Shown here: one piece after another, positions 1 through 6,772 of the stretch | How positions within the stretch are numbered: the first letter of the stretch is position 1 | Layout: each line of letters starts with the position of its first letter | DNA from: DATKDU01 sp035512595 | GTDB taxonomy: Bacteria > Planctomycetota > Planctomycetia > Pirellulales > Pirellulaceae | Assembly: GCA_035512595.1 (NCBI GenBank) | Contig: DATKDU010000569.1 | Span: 1-34,766 of the forward strand | Direction: 5' to 3' | Length of the DNA: 34,766 nt | Made by a program: the position numbers and the translations under genes | Notes under the pieces: generated by a model | What the model was told of the DNA's origin: nothing | Database searches by the model: none | Seen by the model: only the letters and a program-made list of their open reading frames with translations

Positions 1-35
1 GTGGAGAGGCGGGCGGATTGCAAGTGATCTTTCAT
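1..35 (-). CDS. Start of a gene running off the window edge
   Basis: Only 11 to 12 codons are present, reading Met-Lys-Asp-His-Leu-Gln-Ser-Ala. The ATG at 35..33 lies 6 bases after the TAA stop (44..42) of the preceding gene. An AAGGAG ribosome-binding site overlaps that stop at a good distance of 9 bases. This supports a fourth gene in the kinase/nucleotidyltransferase operon. The product cannot be identified from so few residues. Confidence 0.5.
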   Translation of the reverse strand, partial: MKDHLQSARLS

Positions 36-41
36 GCTGGC

Positions 42-332
42 TTACTCCTTGCCGGCGAGGGAATTCGCTTGCGCATCAATTGTCGGCAGCGGCGCAACTG
101 CTGGCGGTGGATTAGCAAGCTCCTTCAAGAATTCCTGATGCTCCGCTTCCACGCCGAGGAGTTCTCGCAGCTCCCTGGCGAGCTGGCGGGTCAGCTCCAG
201 CGGCGATTGCGATTCAATCCAAAACCGCTTAGCGTCATGCGGTAATAAAGCCTCGTGCGAACGGTTCACCAACTCCAGCATTTCGGACAATCGCAATGTC
301 GTCACGCGCAGGCGAGTTTCACGATCGGTCAT
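42..332 (-). CDS. Small helical protein coupled to the nucleotidyltransferase gene
   Basis: I do not recognise this 96-residue protein. It is charged and mostly helical, with a Pro/Ala-rich segment near residues 74-82, and shows no signal peptide or membrane segment. The start at 332 was chosen because it forms an ATGA overlap with the stop of the nucleotidyltransferase gene, which implies translational coupling; the open frame extends upstream to 392 inside that gene. A small helical protein paired with a nucleotidyltransferase resembles the layout of MNT/HEPN-type pairs, but no HEPN catalytic motif (R-x4-6-H) is evident, so this comparison is only contextual. It could equally be a small regulatory or chaperone-like partner. 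Confidence 0.65.
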   Translation of the reverse strand: MTDRETRLRVTTLRLSEMLELVNRSHEALLPHDAKRFWIESQSPLELTRQLARELRELLGVEAEHQEFLKELANPPPAVAPLPTIDAQANSLAGKE

Positions 333-763
333 AACGTCACCTTGACGATTCCCACCCTGCCTCCTTGCCGTGTGGATTGAAAAAAGTCCCACAATTGATT
401 GTGGAGGGGGGTTCCCTCACTCACGGCGAAAACATCTCCGCGATGCCGTCGTTTCGCAGCTTTGACAATAAACAAATTGTACTCGAAAGGGCGAAGCTCA
501 GCATTAGCGCCGGCCGGATCCAGCACCAGGAGGCAGTCGAAATCTCCAGGATGCGGCTTCGCCGTAACGAAGCTGCCGGCGACGTACACGTGCCGCACCC
601 ACGGCGTTCGATGCGCGTCAGCAATGACTTCCCGCAGTCTTTCAAAAAGCTCTCGCCGCCGCTCCGACGAGGTCGAATTGACAAACCGCTCCTCGAACTC
701 CGCCAGCGTCGCCGTGTGAACGCCGGGAGGAAGAAAGCCATCGTCGGTAAACGGCGGAATCAT
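329..763 (-). CDS. DUF6932-like nucleotidyltransferase-fold protein
   Basis: This 144-residue soluble protein has the mark of minimal nucleotidyltransferases: a GSF-V-TAKPHPGDFDC stretch near residues 62-76, where a Gly-Ser is followed by an Asp-x-Asp-like pair placed to bind metal. The N-terminus (IPPF-DDGFLPPGVH) is typical of the DUF6932 family, whose members often sit in accessory gene pairs. It starts 6 bases after the sugar kinase stop and overlaps the next gene by ATGA, so the three genes form one operon. The substrate is unknown. It could transfer NMP to a protein or RNA, or act with the kinase on a sugar phosphate, although the family is not a known sugar nucleotidyltransferase. Confidence 0.75.
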   Translation of the reverse strand: MIPPFTDDGFLPPGVHTATLAEFEERFVNSTSSERRRELFERLREVIADAHRTPWVRHVYVAGSFVTAKPHPGDFDCLLVLDPAGANAELRPFEYNLFIVKAAKRRHRGDVFAVSEGTPLHNQLWDFFQSTRQGGRVGIVKVTL

Positions 764-769
764 GGCGGC

Positions 770-1810
770 CTACCCCTTCGCTTCCCTCCGCCGCGCTCGC
801 ACCTGCTCCGGCGTCGCTGTCCCGGTCGTGCCGAGCTGTTGCACGGTGATTGAGGCGACGAGATTGCCGACGGTCGCCGCTTCCAGCTCGTCTGCACCGG
901 CCAGCAGCGACGCCACGATGCCGCTGGTGGCGGCGTCACCAGCGCCGACGATATCGACCGAGCCTGCGATGCGCACGCCCGGAACCAGCGTCGGCTCGTC
1001 GCCCGGCCGCGTGACGAGAATGCCGCGGTCGCCCAGCGTGCAGAACGCCGGGCATCCCGTCTTGCGGCTGAGTGCGGCGGCAGCACAAGTCGCCGCAGCG
1101 ACCGGATTCTCGTCGTCGTCAACGCGGCCGGCAATCTCCGACAGATTGCCCTTCAAGGTGCCGCGCTGGAATTTTTGCAGGTTCGCCCGGCTATCGACGA
1201 AGATCAGCTTCTCCGGGTGCTGCTCCGCCAGGTCGCACAGGAGCGACCGCACCATGACGTTGATGACCCCCTGCTCCGGCGCGACAATCTGGTCCAAAAC
1301 GATCAGCCCGTCGGAGGAGTGAAATACCTGCGTGATCCGCTCGCCGAGCAGCCTGGTCTCGTCGTCCGACAGCGCCTGCCGCGTCCGCACGTCGATCCGG
1401 TTCAGCTCCCGCGGCATTCCGCTGGCATCCGGCTTCAGCGGCTTGGTATACGTCGGCGTCAAGCGCCGCGGCGAGCAGATGATCTGTGTCGGATCGACCG
1501 GCAGCTTGCGGACCTCCTTGAGCAGGTCGTAGCCGTGGCCATCGTCGCCGATGACGGTCACGGGCACGAGCAAGCCGACGCCGAGCGCCGCCAGATTGTT
1601 GAGGACGGTCCCCAGCGCGCCGGGGGAATTGCGGACCTTGGCGACCTGGTACGCTTCCAGACCGGTCTCAATCGACAATTCCTCCACCGGCTCGATTTCC
1701 AGGTAGCGATCGAGAAACAAGTCGCCGACGAGGCCGATGGTCAGCCGCGGCAGGGAGCCAAGGATCGATTCCAGTCGTTCGTGCGTGATCATGCGCCAAT
1801 CCCGTAGCAA
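770..1810 (-). CDS. PfkB-family sugar kinase, heptose 7-phosphate kinase-like
   Basis: This is a cytoplasmic ribokinase-fold kinase closest in layout to the kinase half of HldE/RfaE. The N-terminus carries a GD-FLDRY motif (family GDVMLDRYW), followed by a modified PGALGTVLNN in place of the usual PGGAANVA, and an IGDDGHG motif. The C-terminal catalytic signature GAGDAATSG supplies the base Asp about 60 residues from the end. The adenylyltransferase half of bifunctional HldE is absent. I preferred a TTG start at 1810 because GGGGAGG lies 7 bases upstream; the first ATG (1792) has no usable ribosome-binding site. The likely reaction is ATP-dependent phosphorylation of a sugar phosphate for surface polysaccharide. 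It is first in an operon with the nucleotidyltransferase at 763. Confidence 0.85.
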   Translation of the reverse strand: MLRDWRMITHERLESILGSLPRLTIGLVGDLFLDRYLEIEPVEELSIETGLEAYQVAKVRNSPGALGTVLNNLAALGVGLLVPVTVIGDDGHGYDLLKEVRKLPVDPTQIICSPRRLTPTYTKPLKPDASGMPRELNRIDVRTRQALSDDETRLLGERITQVFHSSDGLIVLDQIVAPEQGVINVMVRSLLCDLAEQHPEKLIFVDSRANLQKFQRGTLKGNLSEIAGRVDDDENPVAAATCAAAALSRKTGCPAFCTLGDRGILVTRPGDEPTLVPGVRIAGSVDIVGAGDAATSGIVASLLAGADELEAATVGNLVASITVQQLGTTGTATPEQVRARRREAKG

Positions 1811-1906
1811 GGTTCGACCTCCCCGGTCGCGGGATTATTGTGGCGCGTGCCGAATCGGCTGTCGATGGACGAACCGCCTGGAAAAGGCCGCTCTCATTGC
1901 GCCGGC

Positions 1907-3961
1907 TCACGACTTTCCCGCAGCTCCGTCCGCCGAGCCGCTGTCCCAGATCACGAAGTCAATCGTCGCCGGTGCATCGCTGGTGCGGGCAGCGATTTCC
2001 TTGAGGCACCTGGCGGCATCGGCGTAACCGAATTGCGACGCAAAGCGAGCCACTTGCGTGTTGTCCTGATCCGGGTCGCCGATGCCGAGCTGTTGCAGAA
2101 GCAGCCGCGCCTGCTTGGGCCCGATCAAGGGGAGCGATTGCAGCCGTTTAGCCAGGCCGCGCTGCGGCGAAGCGTACTTTTTTCGGAACTCATCCCAGTC
2201 GGTGGTCTCGATCTGCTCGACGACCTGAACGATGGCCTTGTTCTTCTTGTTGTCGGCTGATCCGCCGAGCACGGCGGCGACCTTCATCAAGAACTCGGAC
2301 TGACGACGCGCCTGAAACCGTCCCTTGACGTACAAGATCTCGTTCAAAATGCGAAAGTAATCGTCCTCTTTGGCCGCCACGACCCGGGGCTGGGAGCCCG
2401 ACATCCACACGATGCGGTAGAACAGCCGCAGAAAGTTGTCTTTGGTGATCGTCGCATGCTGCCAGGCTTCCTTGGCCCCCGCTTCATACCACTCCAATTC
2501 GGTCGCATCGTTGGCGCGGACCCATTCCTTGAGCTGGAGGTAACGCTCGGCGGCGCCAGCGGGGTTCTCACGCCTGGTTGCCGGCGGCTCCGGCGCCTCC
2601 GGCGCCTCCGGCTTGCGCGCCCGTTGTAATTCGGCTTTCCGTTTGGCCGCCGCTTCCTTGTGGCGTTCGGGAAGTGCCGCCAGCTCGCGCATGAAAATGG
2701 TTTCTCTCGTCAACTGCGAAACGGGTGCGGCTTCACTGGAACTGGCCTTGGCTGCGGCCGGCGTGGCGGCCTTGGGTTTTGGCGCCGGCGTCTTGGCCGC
2801 CGCTGGCTTTTGCTCCTTCGGTTTTGTAGCCGGTGGCTCCATAGCCGCTGCCTTTTGCTCCTTCGGTTTGGTGGCGGGCGGCTCAACGGCCGCGACCTTC
2901 TGCTCCTTGGGCTTTGGCGCCGGCGCCTCCGCGGGCACGGGCTTGGGAGGCGGAGCCTGCGCCGCTGGTGCTTCCGCAGCCGCGGACTTGGCCGGCATCG
3001 CCTTCACGGCGGCCTGGCGCAGGTGCGGCACCGTCTGCCGATGGTCGCCGCACACATAAAAGCTCTCGCCGCCATCGGCCACCGTGCGGACCAGGATCGT
3101 CTTCCAGGGACGGTAGTAATACTGCGGATTCGACTTGGGGGCTTCTTCGTGCCACTCCCCTTCGATCGGAATCAGGTCGAATGCCGCCGTCGTGAAGTTG
3201 GCAATCTTCCTCCCTTCCTGGTGGGCCACGTTGCGGGCCATCGACAACGCCTTGAGGTAGACCTCCGGTCCCATCACGGCACTGCCAAGGCAGAGAAACA
3301 CGCCCCCCTCCAGCCGGCTGACCGTGTCGCACACGGCGAGAAAATCGCGGTAGCTGGCGGTGCCGTACGCAGCCGGATCGAAATTGGGGTGCTCGTGGGT
3401 GATGTCGTACCCGATGCCGATGTGGACGGTTACTGGCACTCCCAAGCGGTAGCCGGCCGCCAGGACGCTGGTGTCCTTGTAGGGGAATTTGCTCTCGTGA
3501 ATGGCCTTGCCGATCGATTCGCCCAGCCCCAAACCGGCGGCGGCCCCTGCGCGGACGATATCGTTGATCTCCCCCGTTTCCTTCCAGAGACCGAATTCCC
3601 CGCTCTTGATGTAGCGGGCCACGCTTTCGCACGTCGCGCCGATTCGGGACATTTCGTAGTCATGAATCGGACCCGCGCCATTCATGCCAATGTGCGTCAC
3701 GAGCCCCTTTTCCAGCAGGTCGATGAGCTGCCGCTGCACGCCGGCCCGCAGGACGTGGGCCCCCATCAGCATCAGCACGGCCGCCTTTTTCTCGCGGGCC
3801 TGGGCCATTCGCCGGCCGAGCTCCGCCAGATCGGCCATCGCCTTCTCCGGCAACGGGGGGGGCAGCTCGACGGGGTACAGCAGCGAGGCGTACGACAGAT
3901 CGTGGATCCGCTCGCTCAGTGGCCTGAGAGTCAGCCGGCTGCGATCGAACTGGGGAAGCAT
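1907..3961 (-). CDS. Deoxyhypusine-synthase-like protein fused to a helix-hairpin-helix domain
   Basis: This 684-residue protein has three parts. Residues 1-320 form a Rossmann-like domain resembling bacterial deoxyhypusine synthase-like proteins, with NGAGPIHDYE near 94-103 and a Gly-rich AGLGLGESIG near 142-151. Residues about 325-465 are a low-complexity Ala/Pro/Lys linker with repeated PPATKPKEQK units. Residues about 466-675 are helical and carry a helix-hairpin-helix (LPLIGPKQARLLL) near 610-622, like the one in HhH-GPD DNA glycosylases. Lys616 sits where EndoIII has its catalytic Lys. The position of the catalytic Asp appears to be Asn634, beside Asp633, so glycosylase activity is doubtful. 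The ATG lies just downstream of a heptanucleotide array and lacks a clear ribosome-binding site. The ECF sigma operon is divergent. Both domain assignments rest on motif reading. Confidence 0.75.
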   Translation of the reverse strand: MLPQFDRSRLTLRPLSERIHDLSYASLLYPVELPPPLPEKAMADLAELGRRMAQAREKKAAVLMLMGAHVLRAGVQRQLIDLLEKGLVTHIGMNGAGPIHDYEMSRIGATCESVARYIKSGEFGLWKETGEINDIVRAGAAAGLGLGESIGKAIHESKFPYKDTSVLAAGYRLGVPVTVHIGIGYDITHEHPNFDPAAYGTASYRDFLAVCDTVSRLEGGVFLCLGSAVMGPEVYLKALSMARNVAHQEGRKIANFTTAAFDLIPIEGEWHEEAPKSNPQYYYRPWKTILVRTVADGGESFYVCGDHRQTVPHLRQAAVKAMPAKSAAAEAPAAQAPPPKPVPAEAPAPKPKEQKVAAVEPPATKPKEQKAAAMEPPATKPKEQKPAAAKTPAPKPKAATPAAAKASSSEAAPVSQLTRETIFMRELAALPERHKEAAAKRKAELQRARKPEAPEAPEPPATRRENPAGAAERYLQLKEWVRANDATELEWYEAGAKEAWQHATITKDNFLRLFYRIVWMSGSQPRVVAAKEDDYFRILNEILYVKGRFQARRQSEFLMKVAAVLGGSADNKKNKAIVQVVEQIETTDWDEFRKKYASPQRGLAKRLQSLPLIGPKQARLLLQQLGIGDPDQDNTQVARFASQFGYADAARCLKEIAARTSDAPATIDFVIWDSGSADGAAGKS

Positions 3962-3965
3962 AAAC

Positions 3966-4057
3966 GATTGCAGATTGTAGATTGCGGATTGCGGATGGAA
4001 TCCTTCAAACGTTAAGGGCTACCGCCAAAATCCGCAATCCGAAATCCGCAATCCGCA
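3966..4057. repeat. Inverted pair of heptanucleotide arrays between divergent genes
   Basis: Four 7-bp units (gattgca, gattgta, gattgcg, gattgcg) at 3966-3993 face four units (atccgca, atccgaa, atccgca, atccgca) at 4030-4057. The core 3981-3996 is a perfect 16-bp reverse complement of 4044-4059, so the arrays can fold into a long hairpin. They fill most of the promoter region between the fusion gene and the ECF sigma gene. Confidence 0.9.
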
Positions 4058-4101
4058 ATAATCACGGGGGATTTTCCACCCCGCGGGAACTATTCACTCA
4101 G

Positions 4102-4665
4102 ATGACTGCCGACCTGCCCATCCCGGCCAACGGAGTGCCGCACCCGACGATCGACTGGGGGCGGTGCCTGGTGGAGCACGCCGATTGGCTGCGGCAGGTC
4201 ATCCGGGCCCGCACGGGCGAACCCCAGGCGGTGGACGAGGTCTGGCAGCAGGTGGCGCTGGCGGCAGTCGCGCAGCGTTCGCCCTTGGCCGATCCGGCCA
4301 AGGTCGCGCCCTGGCTGCACCGCTTGGCGGTCGTCCTGTCGGCTCGTTACCGGCGGAAGCAAGGCCGCGGACGCAAGGCGCTGGCAACTATCGCGGCACA
4401 GGCTGCCGGCGGCAGCGCGGCGGCCAGCGATCCGATCGACCTGCTCCTGCGGCGCGAGCGGCACGAGCTGACTCGCCAGGCAGTGGCTCAGCTCGCCCCG
4501 CGCGATGCCGAGATCCTGCTGCTCAAGTACGGCCAGCGGTGGAGTTATCGCCAGATCGCCGAGCGGCTGGGGATTACGGAGAAAGCGGTCGATGCCCGGA
4601 TGCAGCGGGCGCGGGAAAAGTTGCGGTTCGAATTATCACGATTGGGAATCGAGGGGGACGACTGA
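4102..4665 (+). CDS. ECF-type RNA polymerase sigma factor
   Basis: This 187-residue protein has the two-domain plan of ECF sigma factors. Residues about 15-75 match region 2, with an acidic helix (EPQAVDEVWQQVALAAV). Residues about 115-182 match region 4, with LAPRDAEILLLKY and the DNA-binding helix-turn-helix WSYRQIAERLGITEKAVDAR. The start at 4102 excludes the repeat-derived upstream extension of the frame. The stop overlaps the anti-sigma start as TGATG, a standard coupling of an ECF factor with its inhibitor. It should direct transcription of envelope or stress genes, probably including its own operon. The heptanucleotide hairpin lies directly upstream. Confidence 0.93.
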   Translation: MTADLPIPANGVPHPTIDWGRCLVEHADWLRQVIRARTGEPQAVDEVWQQVALAAVAQRSPLADPAKVAPWLHRLAVVLSARYRRKQGRGRKALATIAAQAAGGSAAASDPIDLLLRRERHELTRQAVAQLAPRDAEILLLKYGQRWSYRQIAERLGITEKAVDARMQRAREKLRFELSRLGIEGDD

Positions 4666-5375
4666 TGAATCGAGCACTACAAGCGACCGATGCGCGGGTG
4701 CGGAGCCAGATCGACGCGCTAGTCTGCGGCGAGCTGTCTGAACCCGAGCGCGGCAAGCTGCTGACTTGGCTTGATGCCGACGTCGCGCGGTGGCGGCAAT
4801 GCGGTCTGGCGTTTCTCGAGGCGCAGATGTGGGAGGAGGCGCTGGAGGCCGAGGGTTCAGGGTTTGGGGTCCAGGGTTCAGAAGGAGGTCAGGGGGCAGA
4901 AGCCAGGGGCCACGAGCCAGACGCCGGGGTTCAGGCGACATCCGCGACGCGCGGGAAGCGGTGGGCTGCGTCGCTGGTGGTGGCGGCCGCCAGCATCGCG
5001 GCATTTGCCTGCGGGCTGCTCTTGCAGGAGTTGCGGCTTGGACCGCAGCCAAATGCGCAGCCAATCGCCGAGTCCAGTCGGCCGGCCCAGGAGCCGCTCG
5101 CGATGAGCGGGCTGCTGGTGGCCTCGGTGCCAGTGAATGATGGGCCGCTGGGAAGTATCGCGGCCACCCTGCAAATCCCCGTGCGTCCGGTCGATGCGGC
5201 CAGCTTGCCGGCCGTCTCCTCCGTCCCCGATCACGTTCGCAAGCAGTGGGAGCGGCGAGGCTACGAGCTGGTCGAGGAGCAGCGCTATCTTCCCGCCCGA
5301 CTTCCCGACGGCCGGCCAGTGATGGTGCCGGTCAACGAAGTGAAGATGAAGTTCGTGGGCAAACCGGTTTCGTGA
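4665..5375 (+). CDS. Membrane-bound anti-sigma factor, planctomycete type
   Basis: This 236-residue protein has a cytoplasmic N-terminal domain (about 1-60) with CGELSEPERGKLLTWLDAD and WRQCGLAFLE, the form seen in planctomycete proteins next to ECF sigma genes. One membrane segment follows at about 98-121, then a periplasmic C-terminal domain with a VPVNEVKMKF-like end. The start shares one base with the sigma stop. Residues about 64-90 are a Gly/Gln-rich low-complexity insert encoded by degenerate heptanucleotide repeats, unlike the rest of the gene. No HxxxCxxC zinc motif is present, so it is not a classical ZAS protein. The probable role is to hold the sigma factor at the membrane until a periplasmic signal arrives. 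Confidence 0.8.
   Translation: MNRALQATDARVRSQIDALVCGELSEPERGKLLTWLDADVARWRQCGLAFLEAQMWEEALEAEGSGFGVQGSEGGQGAEARGHEPDAGVQATSATRGKRWAASLVVAAASIAAFACGLLLQELRLGPQPNAQPIAESSRPAQEPLAMSGLLVASVPVNDGPLGSIAATLQIPVRPVDAASLPAVSSVPDHVRKQWERRGYELVEEQRYLPARLPDGRPVMVPVNEVKMKFVGKPVS
4853..4880 (+). repeat. In-frame heptanucleotide array inside the anti-sigma gene
   Basis: Four consecutive 7-bp units are present: gggttca, gggtttg, gggtcca, gggttca. The unit gggttca is the exact reverse complement of the tgaaccc unit tandemly repeated at 24871-24947. Less regular Gly-rich repeat sequence continues to about 4934 and stays in frame. Confidence 0.85.
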
Positions 5376-5426
5376 TGAAGTGCCAAAGAGAACGACAACG
5401 CGTCATTTGCAAAAAGGAATATCTCG

Positions 5427-6641
5427 ATGATCGCAATGCTTCGAAACGCCACGCTCTCAATTGCAACCCTGTTGCTGCTGGCGACGGTGGCCACAGCCCA
5501 GGAGACGCCGTACAAAAAGCCGGACCATCAGGATGCGGCCATTGAAAACTTTCAATACGACAACTCGCTGAGCCTGCTCCTGTCCCGCAAGCTGGTCAGC
5601 TCCAATGACCTGGGGGTCGATGTGGGGGAAGTTCAGCCGGCCTTGCAGGCGCAGCTCAATCTGCCGGAAGGAACCGGGCTGGCGGTCACGGGAGTGCCCG
5701 CAGAGGGTCCGGGGGCGGCCGCGGGCCTAAAGCCGCATGACATTCTGCTGTCGGTCGGGGGGGCCAAGGTCGGAAATTCCGAGCAGCTCATGGAAGCCTT
5801 GAAGAACGCGGAAGGTCGATCAGTGAAGATCGAGATCCTGAGGCAGGGTAAGCCCCTGACCCTGGAGGCAACGCCCAAGAAGCCGCACTTCGCGGAGTTC
5901 GCCCTTTCCGGCATGAAGGTGACCGACTTTGACGTTGACGGGGGAACGCTGCTCAAGCTCAAGCAGGAGCCGCGCTATCGCATCGGCGTTGTTCTCTCGG
6001 AGGCCGACGACACGCTGCGGGCGCAGGTCGGGCTGGCCGCCGGCGAAGGGCTGATCGTGACCGAAGTCTTTCCCGACACGCCGGCGGCCAAGGCCGGCAT
6101 TCAGCCGCACGACGTGCTGGTAATCCTCGACGGCAAGCGGCTGAGCACGGTCGATGCGGTCAACGCCCAGATTCAGGAGATCCAGGAACGCGAAGTGGAG
6201 CTGAAGCTGCTCCGCGGCGGCAAGGAGCTGCTGCTCAAGATCGCGCCGCAGAAGGAAGCTGCGGAAGCGACGCACGCCGATGCGATCAGTCGGTTTCCGG
6301 TAACGATCTGGAGTGCCGGCCGCTGCCCGGGACAGGTGCAGACTTTGAATTCGTTGACTTGCGCTAATTGCCACTCCAACCTGTATTCGTACAACCCGAA
6401 TTCGGGGCTGCTTTTTCCTTCGACGTGGAAACATGGTTGGCTTGGGGGACAAAACTATTCGGCCCTTCGCGATCATTGGACGCTCAAGCAACATGCTGCC
6501 GCCGGGAGTCCCCAAGAACAGGTGAACCAGCTCAAGGAGCAGCTCGCGAAGATGCAGGAAACGCTCTCCACGCTGGAAGCGAGCCTGGCGGCCGCCACAG
6601 CGAAAGAAGAAACGCAGTCCAGACCCGAGAAAAAGAAGTAA
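5427..6641 (+). CDS. Secreted two-PDZ-domain protein with a CxxCH motif
   Basis: This 404-residue protein begins with a clear signal peptide (hydrophobic core about 9-22, cleavage near TAQ). PDZ-like domains lie at about 60-152 and 184-276, each with the GL/GI-PHD-L motif (AAAGLKPHDILLSV and AKAGIQPHDVLVIL). No protease domain is present, unlike DegP. Residues 300-330 contain Cys300, Cys312 and Cys315, and CANCH at 312-316 fits a c-type haem site. The tail, about 345-390, is a predicted coiled coil with a Lys-rich end. An AAGGA ribosome-binding site lies 8 bases before the ATG. It is third in the sigma/anti-sigma operon and probably acts in the periplasm, sensing or scaffolding in the same envelope response. 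Confidence 0.88.
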   Translation: MIAMLRNATLSIATLLLLATVATAQETPYKKPDHQDAAIENFQYDNSLSLLLSRKLVSSNDLGVDVGEVQPALQAQLNLPEGTGLAVTGVPAEGPGAAAGLKPHDILLSVGGAKVGNSEQLMEALKNAEGRSVKIEILRQGKPLTLEATPKKPHFAEFALSGMKVTDFDVDGGTLLKLKQEPRYRIGVVLSEADDTLRAQVGLAAGEGLIVTEVFPDTPAAKAGIQPHDVLVILDGKRLSTVDAVNAQIQEIQEREVELKLLRGGKELLLKIAPQKEAAEATHADAISRFPVTIWSAGRCPGQVQTLNSLTCANCHSNLYSYNPNSGLLFPSTWKHGWLGGQNYSALRDHWTLKQHAAAGSPQEQVNQLKEQLAKMQETLSTLEASLAAATAKEETQSRPEKKK

Positions 6642-6682
6642 TTCCGCACTTTGCAGAGGAGTGGAATGTGGAACACTAATCT

Positions 6683-6751
6683 GCGCTGATCAGCGCTAAT
6701 GATTGAATGCGGTCTTGATCCGATTAGCGAAGATTAGCGTTGATTAGCGTT
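6683..6751. repeat. Palindrome and three 10-bp direct repeats between convergent genes
   Basis: A perfect 14-bp palindrome (gcgctgatcagcgc) lies at 6683-6696. Three 10-bp direct repeats follow at 6722-6751: gattagcgaa, then gattagcgtt twice. The region separates the PDZ gene from the oppositely oriented DUF1549/DUF1553 gene and could act as a two-way terminator or be a dispersed repeat. Confidence 0.8.
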
Positions 6752-6772
6752 CCCTTCCTCCTCTGCTGGCAG

